Shown: positions 21,935 to 33,095 of the stretch, piece by piece
How the letters are laid out: each line of letters opens with the position of its first letter
Position numbering within the stretch: position 1 is the stretch's first letter
Source of the DNA: Flammulina velutipes
Taxonomy: Eukaryota > Basidiomycota > Agaricomycetes > Agaricales > Physalacriaceae
DNA length: 64,000 bases
Assembly (NCBI GenBank): GCA_011800155.1
Contig: CM022370.1
Span: forward strand, 2,170,001 to 2,234,000
Reading direction: 5' to 3'
Translations under genes and position numbers: made by a program
The notes under the pieces: model-generated
The model's input: the letters and a program-made list of their open reading frames with translations, nothing else
Database searches by the model: none
Told to the model about the DNA's origin: nothing

Positions 21935-24900
21935 TCATTGTTGGCCATTGCCAAAGACTTCGACGGCATTTTCGACAATCCACTCTATGCTCAAGGCCTT
22001 ACCAGCCATATCGCTAAATTCAGCACCAGGATTTCGTGAGCGCATCAAAGTCGCTGCGAAGGCATCAGTTCAAGGACAAGGAGTGAAAAGGAAGAGGAAG
22101 CCGCGTACGTCCAAACACCACACCAAGGTTGCGAGCATTCATAAGGTTGCGTTCACTGCGTTGCATAATACTATACATGTATTGGTGAGCCGTTGGTTCA
22201 AATGGTAAGACAGGGAGAAACTCACCGGTTTAAATGCAACATCAACTCCCGCACAGTAGCATAGTGTTCTGGCGGTAACTTATTAACCAGTTCCGTCAGG
22301 TTCCTATCCTTTGACACCTTGTCTCGATTCTCAACAGCGGCCATAAAATGATCGTGCAGGTCGTATGTGAATAACGGCACAGGCAATGATCTGAAGTACG
22401 TCTTGAGAACCGACGTGACACTGCAGATATCGTTGAAACGATCAAAGTCTCGCAAATCGAACGCATTGTAGTCCCCTCGCTCGAAAAGCTGCGTGATGAT
22501 CTTGCTCTGTCCAGAGCCGCCAGTTTTCCGGTATATGCCTTCATACTCCAGCGCTATGGAACCATTCAGTGCTTGTTCGCTCAAATTTGGTTCGAGGTGG
22601 ACATACCAATGGATTCCACAGCATCGATACATTTCTCAACGATCACTGGGACTAGACGAGAACCACCTTCGAGTTGTGCATCCGCGTGAACTTGCTCGAC
22701 AAGATCACGTCCGAACATCGAAGGAGCTATAATAAAAGAGTCACGAAAGGGTTATACGAAGAAGAACAAATGCACATACGCATAGGTTGACTATCATCAC
22801 GCGCTGACGCTTGATGAGAACATGCAACCTGCACTTGATTGATGCATCGAACATGCACAGATATGTTGCACCCTGTAGATCATCAAGATCGGCCACGAAA
22901 ATCAAAGACACGAACTTACCATTGCAACGAAGCTGAGAGCCCCACATCTTGTCTCCGCAATGGTCGCATCGCGTAAAGCGTAGAACGCTGAGCTGCTGGA
23001 AGTTGTGTTCAGTCTGCGACTTGCTTCGATCCATAGCGGGACTGGAGATGGTATCCTTCGCTCGTGATCCCGGCCACTTGATGAACTTGCCCTTCGAGGG
23101 CGTAGGCAGTTCGATATCAGACTTTGAGAACTTTGGTCGAAGTTCATTCAGAGTCATGGAATCGTCCGTCGCTAATGATGTAGTAGATGTGTACAGGTTT
23201 TGTTGCAGTGGCGTCTGTGGAGCTTGAGGCCGCATCCGTTCTTCAGATGGCTGCGACGCGACGTTCTTTTTGAGAGGTGTTTCTGGTAGATTGTCCATCC
23301 GGCGCGCGTATTGAGCACTGAGCTGGGCGAGCTCCTCGTTCCGTGCATTGAGCACTGTCGTCTCCTCCAAGAAAACGTCACGAACAGCCTTGAGTTCAGC
23401 AATCTCTCTGGCAAGGACCTCCCGCTCTTTCGAGAGCGGCGCCAGCTCCTTCTGGTATTGTGATTTGAGGTTGTCCAGCCGCATCGTCAATGATCGATTT
23501 AATAGTGCTGGTCTCTGTTCCACGTTGGAGCTATTGACAATAAGCTTCAGGTCGAGATAACACGGTTTACACTTACCTCTTCGCCGCAGAGAGTTCCTCC
23601 ACTTCCGCCAATGCCATATCCCTATCAACAGTCAATTTGGAGAGATCTTGTTCCAGTCCTGACAACTTGTCGCTGAGGTCTTTGGTCATCTGTTGTCGCA
23701 GCTCTTGCTTGCGCGAGTCACCAGACAGTGTAGTGAGACGCGCGGCTTGACCAGAGAGCAGCACTCGGAGTCGGGTTACTTCAGCTTCCGCATCACGTCG
23801 CGCTTTCAATTCACGGTCGTATTCGGTTTGAGCCACAGTGAGACCTTCGATGTACTGCTTGCTTGCTCTCTGAAAAAGAAAATGAGACATAAAGTCATCC
23901 GACCCCACTTGTCACATACCTTCATACCGTCGAATCGGCCCTTTAGTTCGAGTAGATCGGTCTTACGGACTTGCATGGAGCTTAAAATGGCTTCAACAAA
24001 AGCTCGATCCATTTTCAACTGTTGTGCACCACGGTCCCGAGCATCCGTCAACGCTTCTTGCAAGCGAACGAAAACGAAATCCGGGTTCTCTTTCTCTGGT
24101 CGAGAGAAACTAGATGACGACGATGAATCTGGGGGACTCAAGGTGAATTGAGTTTCTCCTTGAGGTTCGGATGTTATTTGTATAGGCGGCACCGATGAGG
24201 GCGTCGATGGTCTGAAAACAAAAATGAGCAATATGAACTATCAAGAAATAGAAAGACGAACTTCTCGTCCCTCCTTTGCTCGCTACTACTCCTTCCTTTT
24301 GAACTAACGGTTTCAGCGGAAACAAATGCTGTCCGGTCGCTATCAGGAGTAGACGATACTCCGTTTGCTTGGAGGGATGAGGCTGTAGGAGGAGGTGTAG
24401 GCGGTACATCGTCATCGCTTCCTTCCCCCCGAGGAGCCAGTTGATCAAGAGATTTCAATGAATTGATGCCACCGACAGAATTCAAAAGGTCTGAAAAATC
24501 TGCCGTGTTCATCGAGAATCGAATGGGAGGTAGCGCAGGCGCTATGAAAGTTGAATGGGAGGTTTGTTCGACGGGAGACGATTCAGACATGTCATCTGAA
24601 CCACTGTCCTGCTGGGAGACATTAGACGAATCCGCATCGTATTCGCCTTGGGGTGATAAACCATCAGGCGATCGTTCGTGTTCTCGTTTGGGCGGTGGGA
24701 CCGGAGGAATCGAATCCTGCGATTCGGAATGGCGGTGGTAATCATGCTCGCCTTCGGTATCTGTACTTTCAACGCTATGCGGGACGGCAGCTCTAGAAGG
24801 TGCTCTTGAAGCATCCTTTGGTGATATTGCGCCGTTAGCGGTGGAGGGACGTTTTTCTCGTGTCGGTGGGCGCTCTCTGGTTGGCGGGCGCTCATCAAAC

Positions 24901-26417
24901 GAGCGACGGGGACGGACAGTGTCAGGACTAGGAAGACCGTTGGAGGTGGGGGTATCACGTGGAGAGCTCAGTTTCCGTGATCGAGGAGTGGTATCATCGG
25001 CTGAGGACGTTGGCTGAAGCAAAGTGCCCTGTTCGTCGCCCGTCGCTCGTCGCCTCGGAGATCCTCTACCATTCACTCTATCGTCCTCCGATGCTAAATC
25101 GCGAGTTCGGCTGCCGTCACTATGAATAGAGTCATTGGACAGTGGCCGAGATTCTGCGAAGTGTTCCCGTCGAGGTGATGCCACATACGACGAGTCCGTT
25201 CCGTTCTGCCTCGGTGGTGTGGCAGAACGAGAACCTTGCTGCTGCTGCTGCAAAAACGAGGCAGCAATCGGCGATAAACTGGGAGATGCGGCCGCAGGGG
25301 GACTTGCTGCTGGCGCTTGTAGATTATTTAAGGTGAGGCTAGGGTTGATAGAGCGTCTCTTGTCGCGGGCCGAAGTTGCTACGTCTAGAGACCCGTTGGC
25401 TCTACCTTCCTGATGGATAAATTGCTCGGAAGATGTTGACGACTGATGAGGTAGTAAAGGTCTCGATGGAGTGGCATTATCGACGGGAGGGGCGACCGTT
25501 ACAGATAACGGCTGCTGATGTTGGGGAGGCTGGGGGAACATTGGTGTCAAGTAAGAAGGAGATGACTGTGCGGGAGCCTTTGTTCGTTGGCTGGTTGGCG
25601 AGAATGCGTCGTCGACGTAGGGACCGGAACGACGGCGATTCGGAGGGACTTTGTTCCTCGGAGTGGTTTGCTCGTTTGGTGTAGATGCATGGTACGTTTT
25701 GGACGAGAGGGGAGTGTCGTATGGGTTGAGGGCGGGCGAGGGTTGCTGTACAATTATCAGGAAACACCGCCAAGTAGAGCGCAAAAGTACTTACGCCATT
25801 CTCGCGCTTGTATTTTCCATCCCGAGAGGACGCACTGCCGCCAGCTTTTTCCCGTTCCGCTTTTCTCTGAGCGTGCTTCCTAATCTTGATCATGCGCTCG
25901 TTGTGGCAGTCCATACAGTATATTCCCTGGCTTGTTTTCGCGAACACGAGCTCGTCGATGCGGTTACGGCACACTTTGCATTTAAAGCAATGTGCATGGT
26001 AAGAGTCATCTCCGGTCATTATTGCTTCGTCGAGTATTGGTAGTTGGCAGACATTGCAGTTGTACGAGCAGCTGGCGCAAACGGGGGAGCCATCCGAGAG
26101 AAGGAGGAGATTCGTATCCGCAGTGACCTTGTTTCCGCATTTTGCGCATTTAAAGCAGTCGACATGGAAGAATGATTGTCTGTGGATGTTTGTTGAGCGA
26201 CTGGTATGGATGAAAGCCCGGCCAGCTGAAGGAAACGCGCTTGGACTAGTGGAACGTACCCGAATGCTACGACCAATCCACCATCGTCTGTCACTGCTGT
26301 GAGGGTACAACCTGGACAGATCTTGTCCAAATCAACGTGTTCTCCGCGCGCGAGGTCGAGCTGGTTGTTCTGGTGGATTGAGGCCGTCGACTGGGAAATG
26401 TTCATGGTAGCTAGCAT
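21935..26417 (-). CDS. LIM-LIM-coiled coil-C1-RhoGAP protein (Rho GTPase-activating protein)
   Basis: A large multi-exon gene of about 1,200 codons. Domains in order: two LIM fingers at the N-terminus (ICPGC, FFHVDCFKCAKCGNK, YNCNVCQLPI, HCFKCKVCRNR, GIYCMDCHNE), a long Ser/Pro-rich linker with poly-Gln, a coiled coil (ELAPLSKEREVLAREIAEL region), a C1 zinc finger (RFTRCDHCGDKMWGSQLRC, VHVRCINQVQVAC), and a RhoGAP domain with the arginine finger in EGIYRKTGG and the helices NARNLGVVFGPTLMRS and DMAGKALSIEWIVEN. The gene likely switches off Rho/Cdc42-type GTPases at sites of polar growth. Two in-frame ATGs (26417 and 26405) compete. Its 5' part and promoter are duplicated in the next gene. Confidence 0.88.
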
Positions 26418-26597
26418 TGTTGCTAGTACAGGGGGCTAGGCCGTCAATAAATAGAGACCGCCGGGGTGTTCTACCAGTGGGAAAGAGAGAGAAATACGGG
26501 TATAAAGCGAGAGACGGCTGGTGAACGTCGCCCGAATATTGGCGGAAGGGCAAAGCGCGCGCTCGAACGAACCGTGGCGCTAATCGTAAAGCAGGGT
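25157..26597 (-). repeat. donor block of a segmental duplication (LIM exons plus promoter of the RhoGAP gene)
   Basis: This block aligns with 29105-30382 in the same orientation and is highly similar throughout, both in exons and in the two introns and upstream DNA. It runs from the middle of the Ser/Pro-rich linker (near the CGAAGTGTTCCCG site) to the AAAGCAGGGTT sequence upstream of the gene. Relative to the copy it holds an extra stretch of about 205 bases around 25547-25750 and a 21-base stretch near 25310-25330, and lacks an insertion in the promoter. It is read as the donor because it sits in a full-length gene. Confidence 0.9.
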
Positions 26598-27463
26598 TAC
26601 GGTGGCGGTGCAGACTCTCTTTTGCGTAACAACACCAAACAAATTGGAATTGCAGATCCTGGCAACGCGCCACGCGCACGGTGGGGCAACCATTTGCTTT
26701 CAATCAATAGCCTTTCCATTCAGAACGACCGTCTAGCCACAATACTATGCCTACCGTCTGTCAAACGTGTTGCTAAATCTCACTGGCCTGCAACGTTTGA
26801 CTGGTGCTGGACCCATCCACCGGTAGCGGCAGATCACTGCATTTGTGCTTCCGGCCCTGACCCGTGTATCGCGCCACTTGCAAGTTCAAGTTCCTTACAT
26901 TTCCTCCTGGGTCTATCCAACTTCTGCACTGTTGGTATCACTGTTATTACGGAAATAGGTACGAGTGCCTATCTCGGCCGTACTATGCAACAGCCTCCTG
27001 AGTCATCGCGCTCGCTAAATACCGCTAAATCTAGATCTTCGGAGCGAGGCAAGTATGCATCCGTGTGGCGCATATCCAACGTGAAGCTGATTTCCAAACT
27101 CACACCTTGTTCCCATCTTGAGGTTGTGAGTACCTCACGTGAGTATTCCCTCGAGTGTGGTATAGAACCTTGCAAGTACATTAAATATAGCATCTAACTT
27201 TACATTATTTTAAGCCTTGGTGACCTTCTGTCTCCATGCAATGTCCCCAATAGAGAACCCCAGACCGTAGGAATGCCCCCCAAGGCAGAAACATTCCCAT
27301 GGTGGGGTTATTGCGAGTACTCGCGGGCCGTGTTGGCCAGTTAGTGCGCCACACAAACGAGGTAAAGTGCGCCACACAAGGGTATGTGGATGAATATTTC
27401 TACATCAAATGCTTGAAAGTCGCAAGTACCCTCACTCCATCAATTCTACCAGAGACATTATGT
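26598..27463. other. intergenic region between RhoGAP promoter and kinase 3' end
   Basis: About 870 bases with no gene I can support, lying between the duplicated promoter block and the stop codon of the LIM-kinase gene. It includes a small direct repeat at about 27343-27381 (GTGCGCCACACAA twice, 20 bases apart). The sequence does not match the region on the far side of the copy, so homology stops sharply at the block end. Confidence 0.5.
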
Positions 27464-30150
27464 CTATGGATCCAAGTTCAGCTGGTCTATCAGTCTATCC
27501 AAAGGCCCCCGTAAACACCTCAAGACCTCTCCTGCATCCGGCCTATCCATTGCTTCAAAAGCCAAACACTGATCCACAACATCCCACACCGCTTGCATCA
27601 GAAACGTCGTCGGTGAAGGCAATGGTTTCTTCTTCTTGAGAAGCACTTCCGCGAGTATCGCTGGGTCATTGCGAATATTCGGAAATGGTGCTTTCCCACT
27701 ACAGATCTGCACAAGACATAAAGGATAAGAGAGGCCATTATTGTGCATTCTATTGAAAATGTCACCTCGATGACTGTACACCCAAAGGCGTAGATATCTC
27801 GTGAGGGTATATGGTCAGCCTGACAACCAGTGCTTTCATTGAAGAGAAACGACTCTGGAGCAAGCCAACGCGCTGCCCCGCCATTGATTCTCGAAGAAGC
27901 AACACGGGAGTCGACGACTGTCGTAAGCCCAAAATCAGCAAGACAACAGGTTAAACCATCCTGCACAAGGATATTTGCCTGTCTTTAATGTTAAGAACGA
28001 TGAGGGAAACATTGAGGATATGAAATTACGCCACGAATATCAGCATGCACAAGAGGTGTTTCATGTGAATGGAGAAATTGAATCCCTTCCATGACCTCGA
28101 TGATCTAATTTGTATGTATGGGAACGGGTAGGCCGGAACAGATGATACGTGTGACTTCTCACCACCTGCATTCGATTATGTGTTGGTTGTCTTTGAAGAA
28201 ATTGGTTTATATTGCCATTTTTCATACACGGAGAAATGAGGCAAGGCCGTGGGAAGAAAGTCGTAGTGTTAACGCCGAGAAAGGGTAGTATGTTTGGATG
28301 TCGAAGTTGACGCCACAGTAAGGCCTCTTGGCGGAATGCCTACAAAAAAGTGCAGATTTCAGAATGGTGAAGATGATGTTCGTACCTTCGAAGTCCTGAT
28401 GTAATCGTCGTCGTCGTCATTGCCAAATGTTCGAAGAACCTTGAGAGCCACTCTTTGAGAACCGACTTGCCCGAACCAAACATCCTAAACAGCCCGTGTG
28501 GGTAAATGGCGGGAAGCGCTACACAGACTGTTCTACTTACAGCAAATCCTCCTCCAAATGATGGTGTATCCCTCTCTGTGAAAACGTTCTCTATCGTCAT
28601 GGATGTTGGAAGACAACCAGAAAGCGCGCTGATAGCTTGAAGGCACTTGATGGCTGCGGTACGGGAGGCGGACTCCATGTGTGGAGAGTAGTCTAGAATC
28701 TTGTCTACGATGTGAGCAGGCAGTACTCAATGGGAAAGTAGTGCTTACCAGTTGAAGCCCATCCATAACCGTTTGAAATTGATCTGGACGCAGTTCGGAA
28801 ACAGTTTGCCACGGTCTCGAGTTATGATCAGCTATAATATCCTCCAACTGCCATACTTCTGGATAAGAAGTCGCAAGTAGGTCCTTCCATGTGAGGGAAG
28901 GCGCGTTGTCTGGATGCTGAATCGAGGAGGGGTACGAAGGAAAGATTGGACGTAGTGAGGTTTGGCTCATATCTGGCGTGCTCTGCCCCGAATAATCTGA
29001 ATGAAATTTTTCTAGCCAAGGAGATGGCGGACGAGACGTTGCTCCAGAGCCCAGGTTGTTCATAGATCCATGATACTGCAGACCATCATTGTTGGCGTCA
29101 TTCTCGAAGTGTTCCCGTCGAGGTGATGCCACATACGACGAGTCCGTTCCGTTCTGCCTCGGTGGAGTGGCAGAACGAGAGCCTTGCTGCTGCTGCTGCT
29201 GTAAAAAGGAGGCAGCAATCGGCGATAGACTGGGAGACGCGGCCGCAGGGGGACTCGCTGCTGGGAGGCTAGGGTTGATAGAGCGTCTCTTGTCGCGGGC
29301 CGAAGTTGCTACGTCTAGAGACCCGTTGGCTCTACCTTCCTGATGGATAGTTTGCTCGGAAGAGGTTGACGACTGATGAGCTAGTAAAGGTCTCGAAGGA
29401 GTAGCATTATCGACGGGAGAGGCGACTGTCACGGATAACGGCTGCTGATGTTGGGGAGGATGGGGGAAAATTGGCGACAATTATCAGTGAACGCCGCCAA
29501 GTAGAGCGCAAAAGCACTTACGCCATTCTCGCGCTTGTATTTTCCATCCCGAGAGGACGCACTGCCGCCAGCTTTTTCCCGTTCCGCTTTTCTCTGCGCG
29601 TGCTTCCTATTCTTGATCAAGCGCTCGTTGTGGCAGTCCATACAGTATATTCCCTTACTTGTTTTCGCAAACACGAGCTCGTCGATGCGGTTACGGCACA
29701 CTTTGCATTTAAAGCAATGTACATGGTAAGAGTCATCCTCGGTCATCATTGCTTCGTCGAGTATTGGTAGTTGGCAGACATTGCAGTTGTACGAGCAGCT
29801 GGCGCAAACGGGGGAGCCATCCGAGAGAAGTCTAAGGAGGAGATTCGTATTCCCAGTGACCTTGTTTCCGCATTTTGCGCATTTAAAGCAGTCGACATGG
29901 AAGAATGATTGTCTGTGGATGTTTGTTGAGCGACTGGTATGGATTAAAGCCCGACCAGCTGTAGGAAACGCGCTTGAACTACTGGGACGTACCCGAATGC
30001 TACGACCAATCCGCCATCGTCTGTGACTGCTGTGAGGGTACAGCCAGGACAGATCTTGTCCAAATCAATGTGTTCTCCGCCCGCGAGGTCGAACTGGTTG
30101 TTCTGGTGGATTGAGGCCGTCGATTGGAAAATGTTCATGGTAGCCAGCAT
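27464..30150 (-). CDS. chimeric LIM-LIM-protein kinase (TKL-type)
   Basis: N-terminal part (30150 to about 29105) is a copy of the RhoGAP gene: two LIM fingers (ICPGC, FFHVDCFKCAKCGNK, HCFKCKVCRNR) and part of the Ser/Pro/Gln linker. After EHFE it switches to new sequence (NDANNDGLQYHGSM), a conserved pre-kinase region (SLTWKDLLATSYPEVWQLED), then a kinase domain: FGGGFADVWFG, VALKVL lysine, VHADIRGANILV catalytic loop, LADFGL, an RWLAPESF segment and DIYAFGC. All catalytic residues are present, so the kinase should be active. The layout of the kinase half is typical of the large TKL-like kinase family of Agaricomycetes. About nine exons; the frame is open across the fusion. ATG 30150 or 30138 starts it. 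Confidence 0.85.
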
Positions 30151-30382
30151 TGTTACTAGTACATGGGGCTAGGCCGTGACCGCTGGGGTGTTCTACCAGT
30201 GGGAAAGAGAGAGAAATACGGGTATAAATAGACCTGTCACTGGCCGGTAAAGAGTCGTCGTTTACGCTTCGTGAAGGGTGTATCAGGCCTAGGGTATAAA
30301 GCGAGAGACGACTGGTGAACGTGAATATTGGCGGAAGGGCAAAGTGCGCGCTCGAACGTGGCGCTAATCGTAAAGCAGGGTT
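29105..30382 (-). repeat. acceptor copy of the segmental duplication (LIM exons plus promoter)
   Basis: Copy of 25157-26597, about 3.8 kb away in the same orientation. Differences: loss of about 205 bases at the intron 3/exon border (joined near 29472-29480), loss of 21 bases in the linker, gain of 6 bases in a LIM finger (two extra residues), one more glutamine, and an insertion of about 60 bases in the promoter. The left breakpoint has short matching sequence (ATTCT before CGAAG in both). The first ATG and the upstream DNA to the AAAGCAGGGTT boundary are included. Confidence 0.9.
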
Positions 30383-30429
30383 GTGGAGGAAATGATTCTA
30401 CCGGCCCGCATTCGCCTAGTGACTTTCCC

Positions 30430-31151
30430 ATGAACCACATTGTCTTGGAATGTCGACGGCGAACGCTGCCTCTTTACCCAAATTTCTTCAAAAGCCAACG
30501 ACGATGGATGAGATCAGCACCTCACCAAACCCCCAATCACAACCATTATCCCTATCCCGCACATGCAAACCCAACGCCACACCAAATATTCCATCTCCCC
30601 CATTCCGCAACTCCAGTTCAAATCAAGGCCCGATGTATGTGCGTTGCGCCGAGCTGCACATTAGACAACTATTGATGGCTTGTACTTGCAGACTATGAAC
30701 TGGTGAAACTGTATCATCCAGACAAGTCGGGTGTTTCGTCGGAGGAACAGTTCCAGGCTATCGGGCATGCATACGACGTTCTGCGGGGAAAACGCGCTTC
30801 TGGTTCGACGAGTACGGTGGATTCTGCTACACAGGCTACAACAGCGTCGAGGCGCGCTATGCATGTCCGCCGACACCAAAATCTATACGCTGGCGGCGCG
30901 GTCGATGACAGCTGGAAGGACAAGATCATTCTGGCAGGCGTAGCATTTGTGAGTGTCTTGAAAACGCTTCAGGACTATCGTATGCCTAACCACTGTAGAC
31001 TGTCATTGTCTTATTCATCCAGACAACGACCATGCGACAAGCCGCTATCGAGCAAGCACGTAACGGAGGAGGTCCCGTCTTCTCGCCACCACCACGACTA
31101 CGGACACAGCAAGATTCACGTCTATCGTCAGACCAAACAGAACCATCCTAA
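30430..31151 (+). CDS. J-domain protein with C-terminal membrane segment
   Basis: Three exons. ATG 30430 gives an N-terminus rich in basic and aromatic residues (LPLYPNFFKSQRRWMR) that could direct it to mitochondria. The J domain follows: HQIFHLPHSATPVQIKARYYELVKLYHPDKSG, where the HPD motif needed to stimulate Hsp70 is intact, then FQAIGHAYDVLRGK. The last exon provides a hydrophobic helix (IILAGVAFTVIVLFIQ) and a short Gln/Ser-rich tail. It resembles the small single-J-domain proteins of fungal mitochondria. The first exon is preceded within about 50 bases by the boundary of the duplicated block, so its promoter lies close to, or overlaps, the LIM-kinase promoter on the other strand. Confidence 0.8.
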
Positions 31152-31216
31152 ATGTTACATTATTTCTCTTGTCCATACAGTAATTCAATCCCAGACAACG
31201 AAAGAAAGTCTACTTT

Positions 31217-32646
31217 TCACTCAAAGTATAGCCCCGTCCACCCTCTCGACTTTACAGATATCCTATCTCCGCCCTTCTTGTCTCCCGCCCAATGCGTCCA
31301 CTCCTCGCCAAATTCAGAAAGGTCCGTCGTTGTCCCGTTAATCTCTTGCAGGCCAGTTTCCGTGTACGACCTCGATCCCACAGACAACAGTCCGTTAAAG
31401 TCCGCATGCTTGTAGGTCAAGTAGACATTCGCATTCATCGCGGAGACATGGCTACTCCTTATCGGCCTATGAGGAACCGAATGGTCCGCAATGTAGAAGA
31501 TATCAGTACGCCCGGCTCCAGTCGTAGTCTGAAGCACTGCGGGCTCGACGCGCTGTTGATGCAAAGGATGCATGCGAACGTTGGTGATCCCGTTTCCGCG
31601 CTGAGTGGCGATACTGGTGCTATTTACGATGGAGACGTCGCCCACTATCCAGCCTTTGTATACTTCGAGCATCAGATGGTCGGCGTGGAGGTTCTCGTGG
31701 GGGAGGATCATGTTGTTCTCCTTCATCGCGTACAGAGTGACGAAGAACGTGTCCAACTTGATGTTGGCTTCAGGATCGAACTGGACCTGCGCCACCGCAT
31801 GCTGGAAATCTTTGGTCAGTCTCAAATCAATGGAATACACATCCGGACTCACTGATGCTACATGGAGTTTCTTGAGGCTAGGAGGGACGCGGACGACGAT
31901 ATCAAAACGCATGCACGCATCAGTCTCTCCAGTGTAAGGCGTCGATATCAGAACTCGGCTATTCTCCACCTTCTCCTCAGTGGGATAAATCATCGCCACC
32001 TGGCTGAGCAACCCCTCGTCGTTCGTCGCGAACACAAGCTCATATTGAACCTCCACAGAATCCGCAGCGCCCTCCGTGATGAATATCGTACCAGGCGAAC
32101 CTCCATGCACATCGACGGCATGGTCGCTCCTCGGCCCAGCGGGGATGGAAAGCGACATCGTACTGGTGAACGGCGCGCTGAGGCAGCCCAAGGACGTCTT
32201 GTACACGGGCATGCGATCAAGGCCGGAGGGCGCGGGCTAAATTAAGACTCAATGTCAAACACCATAGAGCCTGAGGGAGGGCGGACATACGCGAACAGCC
32301 CAAATGATGAGTTTCACGGCATACCAGGCACCTGCGACGGTCAGGACGACGGCGAGTGCTTTCCACAATAGGGAGCAGCTGATGAGATACCATGGTTAAT
32401 ACGGGGGAGGACGGCGATCTCAGTGGAAGGAGCGTACTTGGATGCGCAGCAGCGAGAGCGTCGCTTGGGCTTCTCCGTGATAAGATCTTGAGGATTCTCA
32501 GCTAGGAGACCGACGTTCTCTTCATCATCGGTATACGGTCTAGGTTGGCCAACAAATATTTCTGATTCTTCGTCTTGGACTTTGTTGTCTATGATGAATT
32601 CGTCAGAAGGTATAACATTCAATGGAAACAGCCTACTCGCATTCAT
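31217..32646 (-). CDS. DUF7330-type single-pass membrane protein
   Basis: Three exons, about 430 residues. ATG 32646 starts an acidic cytosolic part with a basic stop-transfer cluster (KPKRRSRCCAS), followed by one membrane helix (LLWKALAVVLTVAGAWYAVKLIIWAV) and a long beta-rich outer domain (VEVQYELVFATNDEGLLSQ, LMLEVYKGWIVGDVS, GAMNANVYLTYKHADFNG-like repeats). Agaricomycetes have many such proteins with a C-terminal DUF7330 domain; its role is unknown. The tail faces the J-domain gene end to end, 65 bases apart, so transcripts could overlap. The name rests on overall layout rather than on a catalytic motif. Confidence 0.65.
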
Positions 32647-33095
32647 ACGTTTCCTTCTTACTGAGACCAGCCCACACACCACCCACCCAACCAAAAAACG
32701 AAGGTGACTTGACCATAGAGAAGAACGAAGTTGTTAAGGAATGAGGTGGGGTCAAGCAAGCAGAAATTGTTCACTCTAGCCTCCTGCTGTGCCTTTATAT
32801 GAATGTAACGTACATATCATTCCCGTTATTGACGATCATCGCTTCGACTGATGAAGCTTCAAGGAACAAGCACGACCCAAACCAACGGATTGTCGCCGAC
32901 TGTCGCGGTAGAATAGCCATACAGGGACAGCTGCGCACTGGCTGCGCGCAACCACTTGAACTTCCACGGTGATAAGATGGAAGCGGGTCGGAATATGCAG
33001 AGACGAAGTTTCAAGTGTCAATGGTATGTGGATAACTGGGCGAGTAAGTAGTAGGTTGAATACATGTATCATGTTCGGTCAAAAGTATACAAAGA
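32647..33095. other. intergenic gap
   Basis: About 450 bases between the start of the DUF7330-type gene and the stop of bleomycin hydrolase, both on the minus strand. It must include the promoter of the former. No coding, RNA or repeat feature is seen. Confidence 0.5.

Noticed and set aside
26466..27197. 243-codon plus-strand frame over the RhoGAP promoter
   Set aside because: It crosses the end of the duplicated block, where the copy has a different sequence, and has no domain; an accidental open frame.
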